From positions 1-64,000 of the forward strand of contig JAVJVP010000004.1 in NCBI GenBank assembly GCA_040221095.1: a DNA stretch of 64,000 nt, read 5' to 3'. The translations under genes were made by a program, and so were the position numbers. This DNA comes from UBA1479 sp040221095. GTDB taxonomy: Bacteria > Pseudomonadota > Alphaproteobacteria > Rhodospirillales > Casp-alpha2. This document shows positions 36,726-44,682 of this stretch, in pieces (position 1 is the stretch's first letter; each line of letters opens with the position of its first letter). The notes beneath the pieces are model-generated. The model was given only the letters and a program-made list of their open reading frames with translations. It searched no databases and was not told the DNA's origin.

Positions 36726-38588
36726 ATGGCAAGACATATTCACTTCGAGGTCCACGTGCAGCAGGCCGGGCGCTGGTCGATCCACGCCCAGTTCGGCGCC
36801 GCGCAGCGCGAAAAGGCCATCGAAGAGGCCAAGAAGATCGAGAAGACGCCCGGTTTCGACGCCGTCAAGGTGGTCAAGGAAACCTATGACAGCGATCTCG
36901 GCAATCATCAGGACACGACCATCTACCGCGGCCCCAAGGGCGCCGAAGAACACAAGGGCTTTCGCGACATCGGTGGCGGTCGCGGCGACGACGGCGACAG
37001 CGGCGGCGGCGACTGGTCCATGTCGCGCGGCGGCGATGACGACGACGATGATTACGACGATGACGACGGGCCAAAAAAGCGGCGCCGCGCAAGCAATGCC
37101 AACAGCATCACCGCGACAGCGACGGGCGTCGTCATCAAAATGCTCATGCTGGCCCTGGTCAGCCTGCTGGTGTCGGGCGGTTTCGCCGTCGCCTTTTCCT
37201 GGTACTTCAGCGGCAAGATGCTGTTCGGCTACAAGATTTCCGGCCCGGTCGAGGCCAACGCCATCTTCCTGGTGTTCGTCGCCAGCTTCCTTCTGACCGC
37301 CTCCACCCTGGCGGTCACCTATCTCCGCAACATCCGGCTCAAGGGCCGGCAGACAACGGGCGGCGCGCCCATGCAGCGGGCAGCGGGCGGCAGCGGCGTC
37401 AACTCCCTCCTCGACAGGGCGGCGGCGGCACTGGGCCAGCCGCCGGCAAACGCCATGGAAGTCAGCCAGGAAAAGCCCGAAGGCTCGGTCGGCGATTGGC
37501 GTGAACAGGCCAAGGCCGAAGATGCTTCGCGTGGCGAAACGGATGATGCCGCGAACCAGCGCCTGCGCGAGGAACTGGACAACGACGAGAGCAAGCGCGG
37601 CGTGACCCTGGAAGCCGACAAGTACGGCGTCGGCCAGGAACAACAACCCATGCTCGACGCCGCCGGCGAAAAGCAGAAGGCCTATATGATGAAGTTCCTG
37701 GGCCAGCTTCTCGATGTCACCGGCCAGGACAAGAAGAAGCTCGATAACTTCACCAAGTTCGGGATCAATCTGTTCCTGGCGGGGGCCTGCGAAAGCCTGT
37801 CGTCGAAGCGCGACCTGGAACCCTCGACCCGTGCGCGCATTCTGGCCGACAGCGTCCAGGTCATGGGCTTCAAAAAGTCCCATGCCGCGTCCTTCGCCGA
37901 CCGCTACGAGGAATACCTGCTGCAGGATTCCCGCTACATGAGCATGTTCCAGGCAGGCCGCAACGCCATGGCCAACCACCTGACGGACAATGCCTCGGGC
38001 CCAAGCCATCTGAAAACGGCGCTTGAGGATTGGAACAAGCCGAAGCCGAAGGAGGCCCAGGCGCGGGTCGTCGCCGTTCTGTTCACGGACATCGCCGGCT
38101 CCACCGCCCTGACCCAGGAACTGGGCGATGCCGGGGCCCAGGAAGTGGTGCGCGCCCACAACAAGATCGTGCGCGAGAACCTGACCCGCTACCACGGCCG
38201 CGAGGTCAAGCACACGGGCGACGGCATGATGTGCTCGTTCGACCAGCCGACCAACGCGGTCGAGGCATCGATCGAAATCCAGAAGGAAACCATCCAGCTG
38301 CGCGCCTCGAATCCGGCCCTGCCCCTGAAGCTGAAGATCGGCATCAACGCGGGCGAGCCCATTGCCGAGGACAACGACCTGTTCGGCACCACGGTGCAGC
38401 TTGCCGCGCGCATCGTCGACAAGGCCCAGGCGGATCAGATCTTCGTGTCGGAAACGGTGCGCGGAATCTGCACCGGCAAGGGCATCTCCTTCAAGTCCGC
38501 GGGCGGCTACGCCATGAAGGGCTTCGACGGGGACGTCAACCTGTACGAGGTCATGTGGCAGTCCGGAAACGCGGCCAAGGCTTCCTAA
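36726..38588 (+). CDS. Membrane-anchored class III adenylate/guanylate cyclase
   Basis: The 620-residue protein begins with a small alpha/beta segment (1-68). A Gly/Asp-rich linker holds an acidic run (about 104-114) followed by KKRRR. Two membrane helices lie near 136-158 and 176-199, then a charged helical region (about 230-440), then a class III cyclase domain (about 445-612). The domain has FTDIAGST with the first metal Asp, VKHTGDGMM with the second Asp and a purine-selecting Lys, and TTVQLAARI where Gln replaces the usual transition-state Asn. The Lys favours ATP. Signal input is unknown. The ATG at 36726 has GGGGAG and GGGGT upstream. Confidence 0.82.
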   Translation: MARHIHFEVHVQQAGRWSIHAQFGAAQREKAIEEAKKIEKTPGFDAVKVVKETYDSDLGNHQDTTIYRGPKGAEEHKGFRDIGGGRGDDGDSGGGDWSMSRGGDDDDDDYDDDDGPKKRRRASNANSITATATGVVIKMLMLALVSLLVSGGFAVAFSWYFSGKMLFGYKISGPVEANAIFLVFVASFLLTASTLAVTYLRNIRLKGRQTTGGAPMQRAAGGSGVNSLLDRAAAALGQPPANAMEVSQEKPEGSVGDWREQAKAEDASRGETDDAANQRLREELDNDESKRGVTLEADKYGVGQEQQPMLDAAGEKQKAYMMKFLGQLLDVTGQDKKKLDNFTKFGINLFLAGACESLSSKRDLEPSTRARILADSVQVMGFKKSHAASFADRYEEYLLQDSRYMSMFQAGRNAMANHLTDNASGPSHLKTALEDWNKPKPKEAQARVVAVLFTDIAGSTALTQELGDAGAQEVVRAHNKIVRENLTRYHGREVKHTGDGMMCSFDQPTNAVEASIEIQKETIQLRASNPALPLKLKIGINAGEPIAEDNDLFGTTVQLAARIVDKAQADQIFVSETVRGICTGKGISFKSAGGYAMKGFDGDVNLYEVMWQSGNAAKAS

Positions 38589-38610
38589 GCCTCTGACATT
38601 CCCCATGTTT

Positions 38611-38634
38611 TCCAGTGGAAAAATTTCCGCTGGA
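38611..38634. repeat. Inverted repeat after cyclase gene
   Basis: TCCAGTGGAAA (38611-38621) pairs with TTTCCGCTGGA (38624-38634) around two A residues, eleven pairs including one G-U. It lies 22 bases after the cyclase stop and immediately before the possible hsp20 promoter. It could end the cyclase mRNA or bind a regulator of hsp20; the U-rich run comes 14 bases later. Confidence 0.45.
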
Positions 38635-38637
38635 GGA

Positions 38638-38666
38638 CTTGCGCGGCTTTTTTCCCAAACCTATCT
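38638..38666 (+). promoter_or_regulatory. Possible sigma-32-like promoter of hsp20
   Basis: CTTGCGC (38638-38644) is followed after 15 bases by CCTATCT (38660-38666). This resembles the heat-shock pattern CTTG...CCNNATNT only partly. If used, the leader to the ATG at 38812 would be about 140 bases, long enough for an RNA thermometer. Confidence 0.3.
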
Positions 38667-38811
38667 CAATTCCGGAAGCGGGTGCCCGACCGGGGCCCGC
38701 GAGACCTGAACCGCCCGCCCCGCGCGGTTTTGTCGGACCGGCCACAACGGCGGTCCGTATCGACGCCAACGCAGGCGGGCACCATATCGCTTCGTTAAGG
38801 AGGACTTGGTT

Positions 38812-39267
38812 ATGCGTACCATCGATTTCACCCCCCTGTTCCGTCATTCCGTCGGCTTCGACCGGCTTGAACGCCTGCTCGACAGCGCCATGCGCCATGA
38901 CGACGGCGCCGCCTACCCGCCCTACAACATCGAACAGCTGGGCGAGGACACCTACCGGATCACCATGGCCGTCGCCGGCTTCGGCGAGAACGATCTTGAG
39001 GTCACCGTCAACGACGGCACCCTGATCGTTACCGGCAAGCATGCGGAAGCGCAGGACGAGAACGTCGTCTACGTCCATCGCGGCATCGCCGGCCGCGCGT
39101 TCGAACGCCGCTTCCAGCTTGCCGACCATATCGAGGTCAAGGGCGGCGCTCTTGAGAACGGCCTTCTGCACATCGAACTGGAACGCATCGTTCCGGAAGA
39201 AAAGAAGCCCCGCAAGATCGAGATCGCGGGCGGACAGAAGAAGCTGTTCAGCCGCAAGGCCGCCTAA
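38812..39267 (+). CDS. Hsp20/IbpA-family small heat-shock protein
   Basis: The 151-residue product has the alpha-crystallin domain (about 35-130): NIEQLGEDTYRITMAVAGF, then GTLIVTGKH, and YVHRGIAGRAFERRF, typical of class A/IbpA proteins. The C-terminal tail has an I-x-I motif (KIEI, about 136-139) that docks into neighbouring subunits. It holds unfolding proteins for refolding. AAGGAGG eight bases before ATG 38812 decides the start against a TTG at 38806. A terminator follows at 39293. Confidence 0.92.
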   Translation: MRTIDFTPLFRHSVGFDRLERLLDSAMRHDDGAAYPPYNIEQLGEDTYRITMAVAGFGENDLEVTVNDGTLIVTGKHAEAQDENVVYVHRGIAGRAFERRFQLADHIEVKGGALENGLLHIELERIVPEEKKPRKIEIAGGQKKLFSRKAA

Positions 39268-39292
39268 ACCCACGCAGTCACGTCAGACGGAA

Positions 39293-39329
39293 GGGGCGCG
39301 TCCGGGAAACCGGGCGCGCCTTTTCTTTT
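39293..39329 (+). terminator. Intrinsic terminator of hsp20
   Basis: GGCGCGTCCGG (39295-39305) pairs completely with CCGGGCGCGCC (39310-39320), one G-U included, around a GAAA tetraloop. TTTTCTTTT follows at 39321-39329. It stands six bases before the stop of the converging thioesterase gene. Confidence 0.88.
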
Positions 39330-39335
39330 GCCCGG

Positions 39336-39782
39336 TCAGCGGAACCGTTCGTAGACGGCGCGGGCGGCGTCGGGCATGGGCACGGCGGTTTCCGCGTCCC
39401 GGTCCGAATAGACATGGATGAAGTGCCCGGTCGCGGCCGGGATAATGTCGTCCGTCTCGCCGAACAGGCCGATCAGGAAAGTGACGCTGGAAGTGCCCAG
39501 GCGCCCGACGCGAAGCCCCGCCCGCACCGTCTCGGGAAAACTGAGGGAACGGTGGAAGCGGCACAGCACCTCCACGGCGACCGGAGCGATACGCTGCCTG
39601 GCATAATCGACCCCGGCTTCCTGCATCTGGAACTGGGTCACCACCGCCTCGATATAACGGTTGTAGGCGACGTTGTTGGCGTGGCCAAGCATGTCGTTGT
39701 CGCCGAACCGGGTCGGGATATCCATGCGGTAGGAATAAGCCGAAAGCGGCACTTGGCGCGGATCGGGTTCAGCTTCGCTCAT
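39336..39782 (-). CDS. 4HBT-family acyl-CoA thioesterase, second of tandem pair
   Basis: The 148-residue hot-dog protein carries the motif RFGDNDMLGHANNVAYNRYIE near residues 20-40, where an Asp is expected to be catalytic. CRFHRSLSFPETVRAGLRVGRLGTSSV lies near 74-100. It hydrolyses acyl-CoA of unknown chain type. It overlaps the upstream paralogue by four bases (ATGA). The two proteins share the order of motifs and spacing, so they probably arose by tandem duplication. Confidence 0.85.
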   Translation of the reverse strand: MSEAEPDPRQVPLSAYSYRMDIPTRFGDNDMLGHANNVAYNRYIEAVVTQFQMQEAGVDYARQRIAPVAVEVLCRFHRSLSFPETVRAGLRVGRLGTSSVTFLIGLFGETDDIIPAATGHFIHVYSDRDAETAVPMPDAARAVYERFR

Positions 39783-40231
39783 TGTCCACCGTCCTTGGTG
39801 ATGATTTTTTCCAGGGCCCTGCGGATGGCCGCCGGGACAGGCGTCGGCCGGTCCGTCCGGCGGTCGACGAAGACATGCACGAAGTGGCCGGCGGCGGCGG
39901 CCGTGTCTTCCCCGTCCTTGAAGATGGCGATTTCGTAACGCACGCTGGAATTGCCCAGCTTGCCGACCCTGAGCCCCGCCGCAAGTTGTTCCGGGAAGGC
40001 CACGGGCTTGAAGAACCGGCAGGTCGTCTCGACCGCGAAGCCGACGACCGTGCCGTCGTGGATGTCGAGGCCGCCCGCGTCGATCAGGTAGCTGTTCACC
40101 ACCGTGTCGAAGTAGCTGTAATAGGTCACGTTGTTGACGTGGCCGTAGATGTCGTTGTCCATCCAGCGGGTCTGAATCGCCAGGATATGCGGATAGGCGT
40201 CGCGGGTTTCCGGGGTCGTTGCATCGGCCAT
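39779..40231 (-). CDS. 4HBT-family acyl-CoA thioesterase, first of tandem pair
   Basis: The 150-residue hot-dog protein carries RWMDNDIYGHVNNVTYYSYFD near residues 22-42, the expected catalytic Asp included, and the CRFFKPVAFPEQLAAGLRVGKLGNSSV stretch near 75-101, parallel to the downstream gene. Substrate unknown. The ATG at 40231 aligns with relatives; an upstream start at 40267 would add 12 basic residues. A strong hairpin (40286-40319) lies in its upstream gap. Confidence 0.85.
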   Translation of the reverse strand: MADATTPETRDAYPHILAIQTRWMDNDIYGHVNNVTYYSYFDTVVNSYLIDAGGLDIHDGTVVGFAVETTCRFFKPVAFPEQLAAGLRVGKLGNSSVRYEIAIFKDGEDTAAAAGHFVHVFVDRRTDRPTPVPAAIRRALEKIITKDGGQ

Positions 40232-40285
40232 GGTGGGTGGGACTTTTCGTTGTGGTCTCGGGCCCACAGGCAGGGCCGGAATTGA

Positions 40286-40319
40286 TTAAGGGCCGCCGGT
40301 TTGCCCGGCGGCCCTTTAA
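40286..40319 (+). terminator. Strong GC hairpin, terminator-like
   Basis: AAGGGCCGCCGG (40288-40299) pairs perfectly with CCGGCGGCCCTT (40305-40316) around a five-base loop, followed on the plus strand by TAATTATTTT. It lies 55 bases upstream of the thioesterase pair. No plus-strand gene is known to end here, so it may shield the thioesterase genes from antisense reading or act in their leader. Confidence 0.55.
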
Positions 40320-40463
40320 TTATTTTATATGCCTCACACCTGTCAAACTCGCCTGAATGACAAGGGGAGCGTAGCCAGCCGCCCTATACCCGTCAACTGC
40401 AAAGGGTTATTGACAATAGGAAATTGTCCCCCGGAATTCACGGCGCCGACGCCAACCTGACAT

Positions 40464-40590
40464 AAAAATAGCCGCCCCCGGGTTGGGAGGGCGGCCGTCG
40501 AGTTTTCAGGGAGGCATAGAAGTAAAGGACACTTTCGCCTCGTGTCCTGCTTGCAGCCTACCGTTCGGGTGTTAAGTTTCCCCTAATCGA
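40464..40590 (-). ncRNA. Candidate minus-strand small RNA
   Basis: On the minus strand a hairpin with GGACAC/GTGTCC arms (40542-40547 with 40527-40532) is followed by a GC-rich stem (40489-40495 with 40471-40477) and a T-run TATTTTTA (40463-40469), the layout of a short RNA with an intrinsic terminator. I could not place a clear promoter, so the 5' end is a guess and the element could instead be a stray terminator. Confidence 0.3.
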
Positions 40591-40606
40591 GAGCAAAGGA
40601 ATTACC

Positions 40607-40879
40607 ATGTCGCCTGCCGCCGCCTGGGCCGTGATCGTGATCGGCTTCGTCCTGCCGCTGATTCATGTCGCCCTGTCGAAGGATATCGCCCCGGGCAAGC
40701 CGGCCGAGGATGGGGCGGCCTGCCCGTTCAGCCCGCGCATGGGCTGGCTGGTCATCGTGCTGTTCCTGGGTCCGGTCGGCTGGCTGATGTTCATGGCGTC
40801 GCGGCGCAAGAGGCGCGCGATGGCGGCATCCCGCGCGGCGGCGGGACCGCAAGAGCCGCCCCAAATGCCTAAGACTTGA
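40607..40879 (+). CDS. Small two-helix membrane protein, PLDc_N-like
   Basis: The 90-residue product has two hydrophobic helices (about 5-24 and 45-65). The second, WLVIVLFLGPVGWLMFM followed by a basic stretch RRKRRAM, resembles the PLD-nuclease N-terminal (PLDc_N) domain found as stand-alone membrane peptides. No phospholipase domain follows. GGAATTACC lies before ATG 40607; the Shine-Dalgarno is moderate. The last 11 bases overlap the DUF1192 gene on the other strand. Confidence 0.65.
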   Translation: MSPAAAWAVIVIGFVLPLIHVALSKDIAPGKPAEDGAACPFSPRMGWLVIVLFLGPVGWLMFMASRRKRRAMAASRAAAGPQEPPQMPKT

Positions 40880-41057
40880 AAAAGCTGTCGGCGCTTTGGC
40901 GCGCGGCTTCCTTGGCCTTGATGGTCTCGCGCACGCGCGCGATCTCGGCCTCCAGATCGGCGATATAATCGTTCAGCGCCTCGATCGACATCACCTCGAG
41001 ATTCTTCAGGTCCGGCTTTTTCTTCTGCGGTTCCAGATCGTCCGTATCCATGGCCAT
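40869..41057 (-). CDS. DUF1192 small protein
   Basis: The 62-residue product has the DUF1192 pattern: an acidic and lysine-rich start, LEVMSIEALNDYIADLEAEI near 20-39, then a short coiled coil and the FFKS end. The family is widespread in alphaproteobacteria and has no known function. The ATG at 41057 follows GGGGAT; the frame is open far upstream as a shadow of the oxidoreductase. The gene diverges from the quinone oxidoreductase across 84 bases. Confidence 0.85.
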   Translation of the reverse strand: MAMDTDDLEPQKKKPDLKNLEVMSIEALNDYIADLEAEIARVRETIKAKEAARQSADSFFKS

Positions 41058-41141
41058 GGCACCATCCCCTCTTGCGCTTTGGGGGGTCAATCTACTAGGT
41101 GAAGGGGCCTTTGGAAAACCCACAAGCGAACGGATGCCCCC

Positions 41142-42143
41142 ATGTCCCTGCCCACGGAAATGACCTGCGTCGAAATCGCCGAACCCGGCGGCCCGGAACA
41201 GCTGCGCACCACGACCCGCCCCGTGCCGGCCCCGGCCAAGGGCGAGGTCTTGATCAAGGTCGCCGCCGCCGGCGTCAACCGCCCCGACGTGGTGCAGCGC
41301 CTGGGCCATTACGCCCCGCCAGAGGGCGTGACCGATATCCCCGGGCTGGAAGTGTCCGGCACCGTGGCGGCATTGGGCGACGGGGTTGCCGATTGGAAGG
41401 TCGGCGACGTGCTCTGCGCCCTGGTCGCGGGCGGCGGCTACGGCGCATACGTCACGGCCCCCACGGAACAATGCCTGCCCGTGCCGAAAGGCCTGTCCAT
41501 GATTGAGGCCGCGGCCCTGCCGGAAACCTTCTTCACCGTATGGACCAACCTGTACGAACGCGGCGACCTGAAGCCGGGCGAGACCCTGATGGTGCACGGC
41601 GGCACGTCCGGCATCGGCACCACGGCGATCCAGGTCGCGAGCCAACTCGGGGCGAAGGTCATCGCCACGGCCGGCAGCGCCGAGAAATGCCAAGCCTGCC
41701 TGGACCTGGGGGCCGCGCGCGCCGTCAACTACCGGGAAGAAGACTTCGTCGAAGCCGCCAAGGACTTCACCGGCGGCAAGGGCGCCGACGTGATCCTCGA
41801 CATGGTCGGCGGCGATTACATCGAAAAGAACCTGAAATCCCTCAACCGCGACGGCCGCCTGGTCAACATCGCGTTCATGAAGGGATCGAAGGCCGAAATC
41901 AACTTCATGCCGCTGATGCTGAAGCGCCTGACCATCACCGGATCGACCCTGCGCGCCCAATCGGTCGCCCGCAAGGGCGTGATCGCCAAAGCAGTGCGCG
42001 GGACCGTCTGGCCCCTGATTGAGGCAGGGAAGGTCAAACCCGTGATTTACAAGACGTTTTCCCTGGATCAGGCCCGCGAAGCCCATGAATTGATGGAATC
42101 CAACCAACACATCGGCAAAATCGTGTTCCAGGTTGCGGAATAG
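41142..42143 (+). CDS. NAD(P)H-quinone oxidoreductase, PIG3/QOR-like
   Basis: The 333-residue zinc-free medium-chain dehydrogenase shows the catalytic fold KGEVLIKVAAAGVNRPDVVQR near residues 28-48 and IPGLEVSGTVAALG near 65-78. The Rossmann part has MVHGGTSGIGTTAIQVA near 148-164, and DMVGGDYIEKNL lies near 221-232. PIG3-type enzymes reduce quinones with NADPH. No structural zinc cysteines are present. It stands alone between DUF1192 and trcR. Confidence 0.88.
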   Translation: MSLPTEMTCVEIAEPGGPEQLRTTTRPVPAPAKGEVLIKVAAAGVNRPDVVQRLGHYAPPEGVTDIPGLEVSGTVAALGDGVADWKVGDVLCALVAGGGYGAYVTAPTEQCLPVPKGLSMIEAAALPETFFTVWTNLYERGDLKPGETLMVHGGTSGIGTTAIQVASQLGAKVIATAGSAEKCQACLDLGAARAVNYREEDFVEAAKDFTGGKGADVILDMVGGDYIEKNLKSLNRDGRLVNIAFMKGSKAEINFMPLMLKRLTITGSTLRAQSVARKGVIAKAVRGTVWPLIEAGKVKPVIYKTFSLDQAREAHELMESNQHIGKIVFQVAE

Positions 42144-42166
42144 CCCCCAAAAACCAATCTGATCCT

Positions 42167-42196
42167 TTGACCCGAGGGCACTTGTGCCTATATAAC
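42167..42196 (+). promoter_or_regulatory. Predicted promoter of trcR
   Basis: TTGACC (42167-42172) is followed after 18 bases by TATAAC (42191-42196); TATATA at 42189-42194 with a 16-base spacer is equivalent. The leader to ATG 42286 would be about 83 bases and contains a GC-rich hairpin near 42213-42235. Confidence 0.6.
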
Positions 42197-42285
42197 GTCG
42201 CAAGTTCCGGTGCGTCCCCGTACGCGCGGGGGCGTGCTGGTCGATACGACAATCCCGAAATCCAACACCGAATGGGAAGGTAATT

Positions 42286-42969
42286 ATGGCGCGTCCGTTG
42301 ATGCCGAAGGCCACAGCCGTCTGGCTCGTGGAGAACACGGCCCTCACCTTCAGGCAGATCGCCGAATTCTGCGGCCTGCATGAACTGGAAGTTCAGGCCA
42401 TCGCCGACGACGAAGTCGCCGTCGGAATGCAGGGGCTCGACCCCGTGCAGACCGGTGAACTGACCCAGGAGGAACTGACCCGCTGCGAAGGCGACCCCAC
42501 GGCCAGCCTGAAAGCCGCCAAGCCGTCCCTGCCCCTGCCGAAGGCCAAGACCAAGGGTGCGCGCTACACCCCCGTGGCCAAGCGTCAGGACCGGCCCGAC
42601 GCCATCGCCTGGCTGGTCAAGAACTATCCGGAAATGTCGGACGGCCAGATTTCCAAGCTGATCGGCACGACCAAGCCGACCATCATGTCCGTGCGCGACC
42701 GTTCGCACTGGAACACCTCGAACATCAAGCCGCAGAACCCGGTGGGTCTGGGCCTGTGCACGGCCAACGACCTGGAAAAGATCATCGCCATCGCCCGCGC
42801 CCGCGCCGGCACGGTCCACGGCCCGGCCGCCCAGGCATCCGGCACCCAGGGAATGGAGCCGGCAGCACCGCCGGCACCGGTCGAACCCGTCCGGGCGCCC
42901 GAGCCCAGCGCGGAATCCGTCTGGCCGACGACCCCGGGCACCCCGTCCACCGAGAATGCCCAGGACTGA
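42286..42969 (+). CDS. trcR: TrcR/DUF1013 cell-cycle regulator
   Basis: The 227-residue product matches the DUF1013 family: PLMPKATAVWLVENTALTF (residues 4-22) followed by a first helix-turn-helix (FRQIAEFCGLHELEVQAI), and a second HTH near 105-140 (DGQISKLIGTTKPTIMSVRDR). A Pro/Ala-rich tail follows residue 180. The family is restricted to alphaproteobacteria and is annotated as a cell-cycle transcriptional regulator. GGGAAGG lies before ATG 42286. Confidence 0.85.
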   Translation: MARPLMPKATAVWLVENTALTFRQIAEFCGLHELEVQAIADDEVAVGMQGLDPVQTGELTQEELTRCEGDPTASLKAAKPSLPLPKAKTKGARYTPVAKRQDRPDAIAWLVKNYPEMSDGQISKLIGTTKPTIMSVRDRSHWNTSNIKPQNPVGLGLCTANDLEKIIAIARARAGTVHGPAAQASGTQGMEPAAPPAPVEPVRAPEPSAESVWPTTPGTPSTENAQD

Positions 42970-42986
42970 TTCGGTCCGGCGTTCCG

Positions 42987-43772
42987 TCACCGTCCTTTGA
43001 ACACGGCGGCGCGTTTTTCGGCAAAGGCCTGTTCGGCCTCGCGGTGATCCTCGGAAAACCACAAGTCTTCCAAAAGCGCCTCTCCGGCTGCCCGGCCCTC
43101 GCCGCGCGCGGCCGCGCGCAGCGCCCGCTTCGTCGCCGACACCGCCAGGGGCGCCGCCGGCATGGCGGTGAGAAAACCCACGGCATGGTCCACGACATCT
43201 TCGCCCACAGCCATGGCGTCGATCAGGCCCTGATCCAGGGCTTCCCCGGCGGACAACTGTTCGCAGCTTAGCAGCATGCGCATGGCGCGGGCATATCCCA
43301 CCACATGCATCAGGCGCGCGGCGCCGTTCCAGCCGGGAATGATGCCCAGCCGCGCCTGCGGCAGGCCGATCTTCGCCGCCCCGGCCATGAACCGCAGATC
43401 GCAGGCCAGGGCCAGTTCCGCGCCGCCGCCCAGGGCATAGCCGTTGATGGCCGCGATGACCGGCAGGGGATGGGCCTCGATCGCGTCGAGAAGGCCGCGG
43501 ACGACGCCGAAGGTCTCGGCCAGCTCCTCGGGCGAGGAAATCGCGCGGTAGGCCTTCAAGTCGCCGCCGGTGCAGAAGAAACGGTCACCGGCGCCAGTCA
43601 CCACGATGCCGCGCAGATCCGTCCTGCCGGCCGTGCCGTCCAGGGCGTCGCGCATGGCCTGGGCCGTGTCGCGGGAGATCGAGTTTCCCGCCTGTTCACG
43701 GTCGATGGTGAGGATCAGGGCCCCGGCGCGTTCCGCCGTGCGGACCAGCGGCTCAGTCACGCTGGACGACAT
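42987..43772 (-). CDS. Enoyl-CoA hydratase/isomerase family protein
   Basis: The 261-residue crotonase-fold protein has the oxyanion-hole segments FFCTGGDLKAYR near 68-79 and INGYALGGGAELALACDLRF near 109-128, then the ARLGIIPGWNGAARL stretch near 140-154. The general-acid Glu expected at the latter position is replaced by Gly-Trp, so hydratase activity is not assured; isomerase or hydrolase functions occur in the family. It overlaps the VOC gene by 20 bases, the third gene of the CoA-transferase operon. Confidence 0.85.
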   Translation of the reverse strand: MSSSVTEPLVRTAERAGALILTIDREQAGNSISRDTAQAMRDALDGTAGRTDLRGIVVTGAGDRFFCTGGDLKAYRAISSPEELAETFGVVRGLLDAIEAHPLPVIAAINGYALGGGAELALACDLRFMAGAAKIGLPQARLGIIPGWNGAARLMHVVGYARAMRMLLSCEQLSAGEALDQGLIDAMAVGEDVVDHAVGFLTAMPAAPLAVSATKRALRAAARGEGRAAGEALLEDLWFSEDHREAEQAFAEKRAAVFKGR

Positions 43773-44682
43773 GAATCAGAAGTCCGCCAAGGCTTTTGGG
43801 ATGGATGAAGCCGATCAGCGCCCGCCGCGACCCCGGCCGTCCCACGGTGTCGATCATGGTGCATCCGGCGTCGCCGAGGGCGGCCAGCGTCGCGTTGATG
43901 TCCGGCGACTTCAGGGCGACGTGGTGCAGCCCCTGGCCGCGGGTTTCGATGTACTTGGTGATCGCCCCCTGGTCCTGCCGGGTCGTGCCGGATGCGCCAT
44001 GGGCGATCTCCGCCCCGTGGGACGGATCGAAGTTCTGCAGAAACTCCAGCTCGCAGTCGCCGGCGGTCAGGAACGCGACGCGCAGGCCGCCGACGGGCCG
44101 GGGCGGGCGGCTGTGATAGACGACGCCGTATTTGTCCGAGGTGAAGCTTTCGACCGTCGTCTGGACCTCCATGTCCGTCTGCTGGCTTTCGATGGGCAGG
44201 CCGAGCGTATCGGTGAACACCGAGATGGCTTTCCGGTTGTCGGCGCTGGCGACGCCCAGATGGTCGATGCGCTCGATCCGGGGCGACGCCGACCTGTCGA
44301 TGGTCAAGGGATCGACCAGACAGGTCCGCACGCCCACGGTGGCGTCCGGGTCCAGTTCCACATGACGCCCGCCGGCCAGGCCCGGCCGGCCCGCATCGCG
44401 CGCGGAAATGCCCGCCGCCGCAAGGCGCGCGGTGGTCCCGTCCACGTCATCGACGGTCAGGCCGATGTGATGCACGCCGGTGCGGTCCGTTCCGTGGACG
44501 AAGGGGTCGCCCGGCTCGAACAGGGCAAGGGCCGCTTCGCCGACGGCGAACACCGGCACGGTGTCCCCGCCCAGGGCACAGTCGGTCCGTCTCAGCCCGA
44601 GCACCCCGCCCAGCACCCCGCATGCGGCGGGCACATCGCGGGAAACCAGGGCGACGTAGGAAAGGCCGGGTGATGCAGTCAT
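43753..44682 (-). CDS. Double VOC-domain protein, methylmalonyl-CoA epimerase-like
   Basis: The 309-residue protein has two glyoxalase/VOC modules (about 5-125 and 135-305). The second carries IDHLGVASADNRKAI near 136-150 and GLHHVALKSPDINATL with FIHPKSLGGLLIHVV at the end, the pattern of methylmalonyl-CoA epimerase. The first has HHIGLTVDDVDGTTARL and GRHVELDPD. Such fusions likely act on 2-substituted acyl-CoA or related acids, but the substrate is unknown. It overlaps the CoA-transferase stop by four bases (ATGA), indicating coupled translation. Confidence 0.75.
   Translation of the reverse strand: MTASPGLSYVALVSRDVPAACGVLGGVLGLRRTDCALGGDTVPVFAVGEAALALFEPGDPFVHGTDRTGVHHIGLTVDDVDGTTARLAAAGISARDAGRPGLAGGRHVELDPDATVGVRTCLVDPLTIDRSASPRIERIDHLGVASADNRKAISVFTDTLGLPIESQQTDMEVQTTVESFTSDKYGVVYHSRPPRPVGGLRVAFLTAGDCELEFLQNFDPSHGAEIAHGASGTTRQDQGAITKYIETRGQGLHHVALKSPDINATLAALGDAGCTMIDTVGRPGSRRALIGFIHPKSLGGLLIHVVQRD

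Larger units (their letters stand above)
40232..40606. other. Intergenic region with several hairpins
   Basis: This 375-base gap between divergent genes has no coding frame. It holds a 12-pair GC hairpin at 40288-40316, a small inverted repeat GACAAT/ATTGTC near 40412-40428, a terminator-like hairpin at 40464-40495 with a minus-strand U-run, and GGACAC/GTGTCC at 40527-40547. The last two could belong to a minus-strand small RNA, listed separately. Confidence 0.6.

Noticed and set aside
36606..38606. 666-codon minus-strand frame opposite the cyclase gene
   Set aside because: Pure antisense shadow, no family resemblance, covers the rpmE-cyclase gap by chance.
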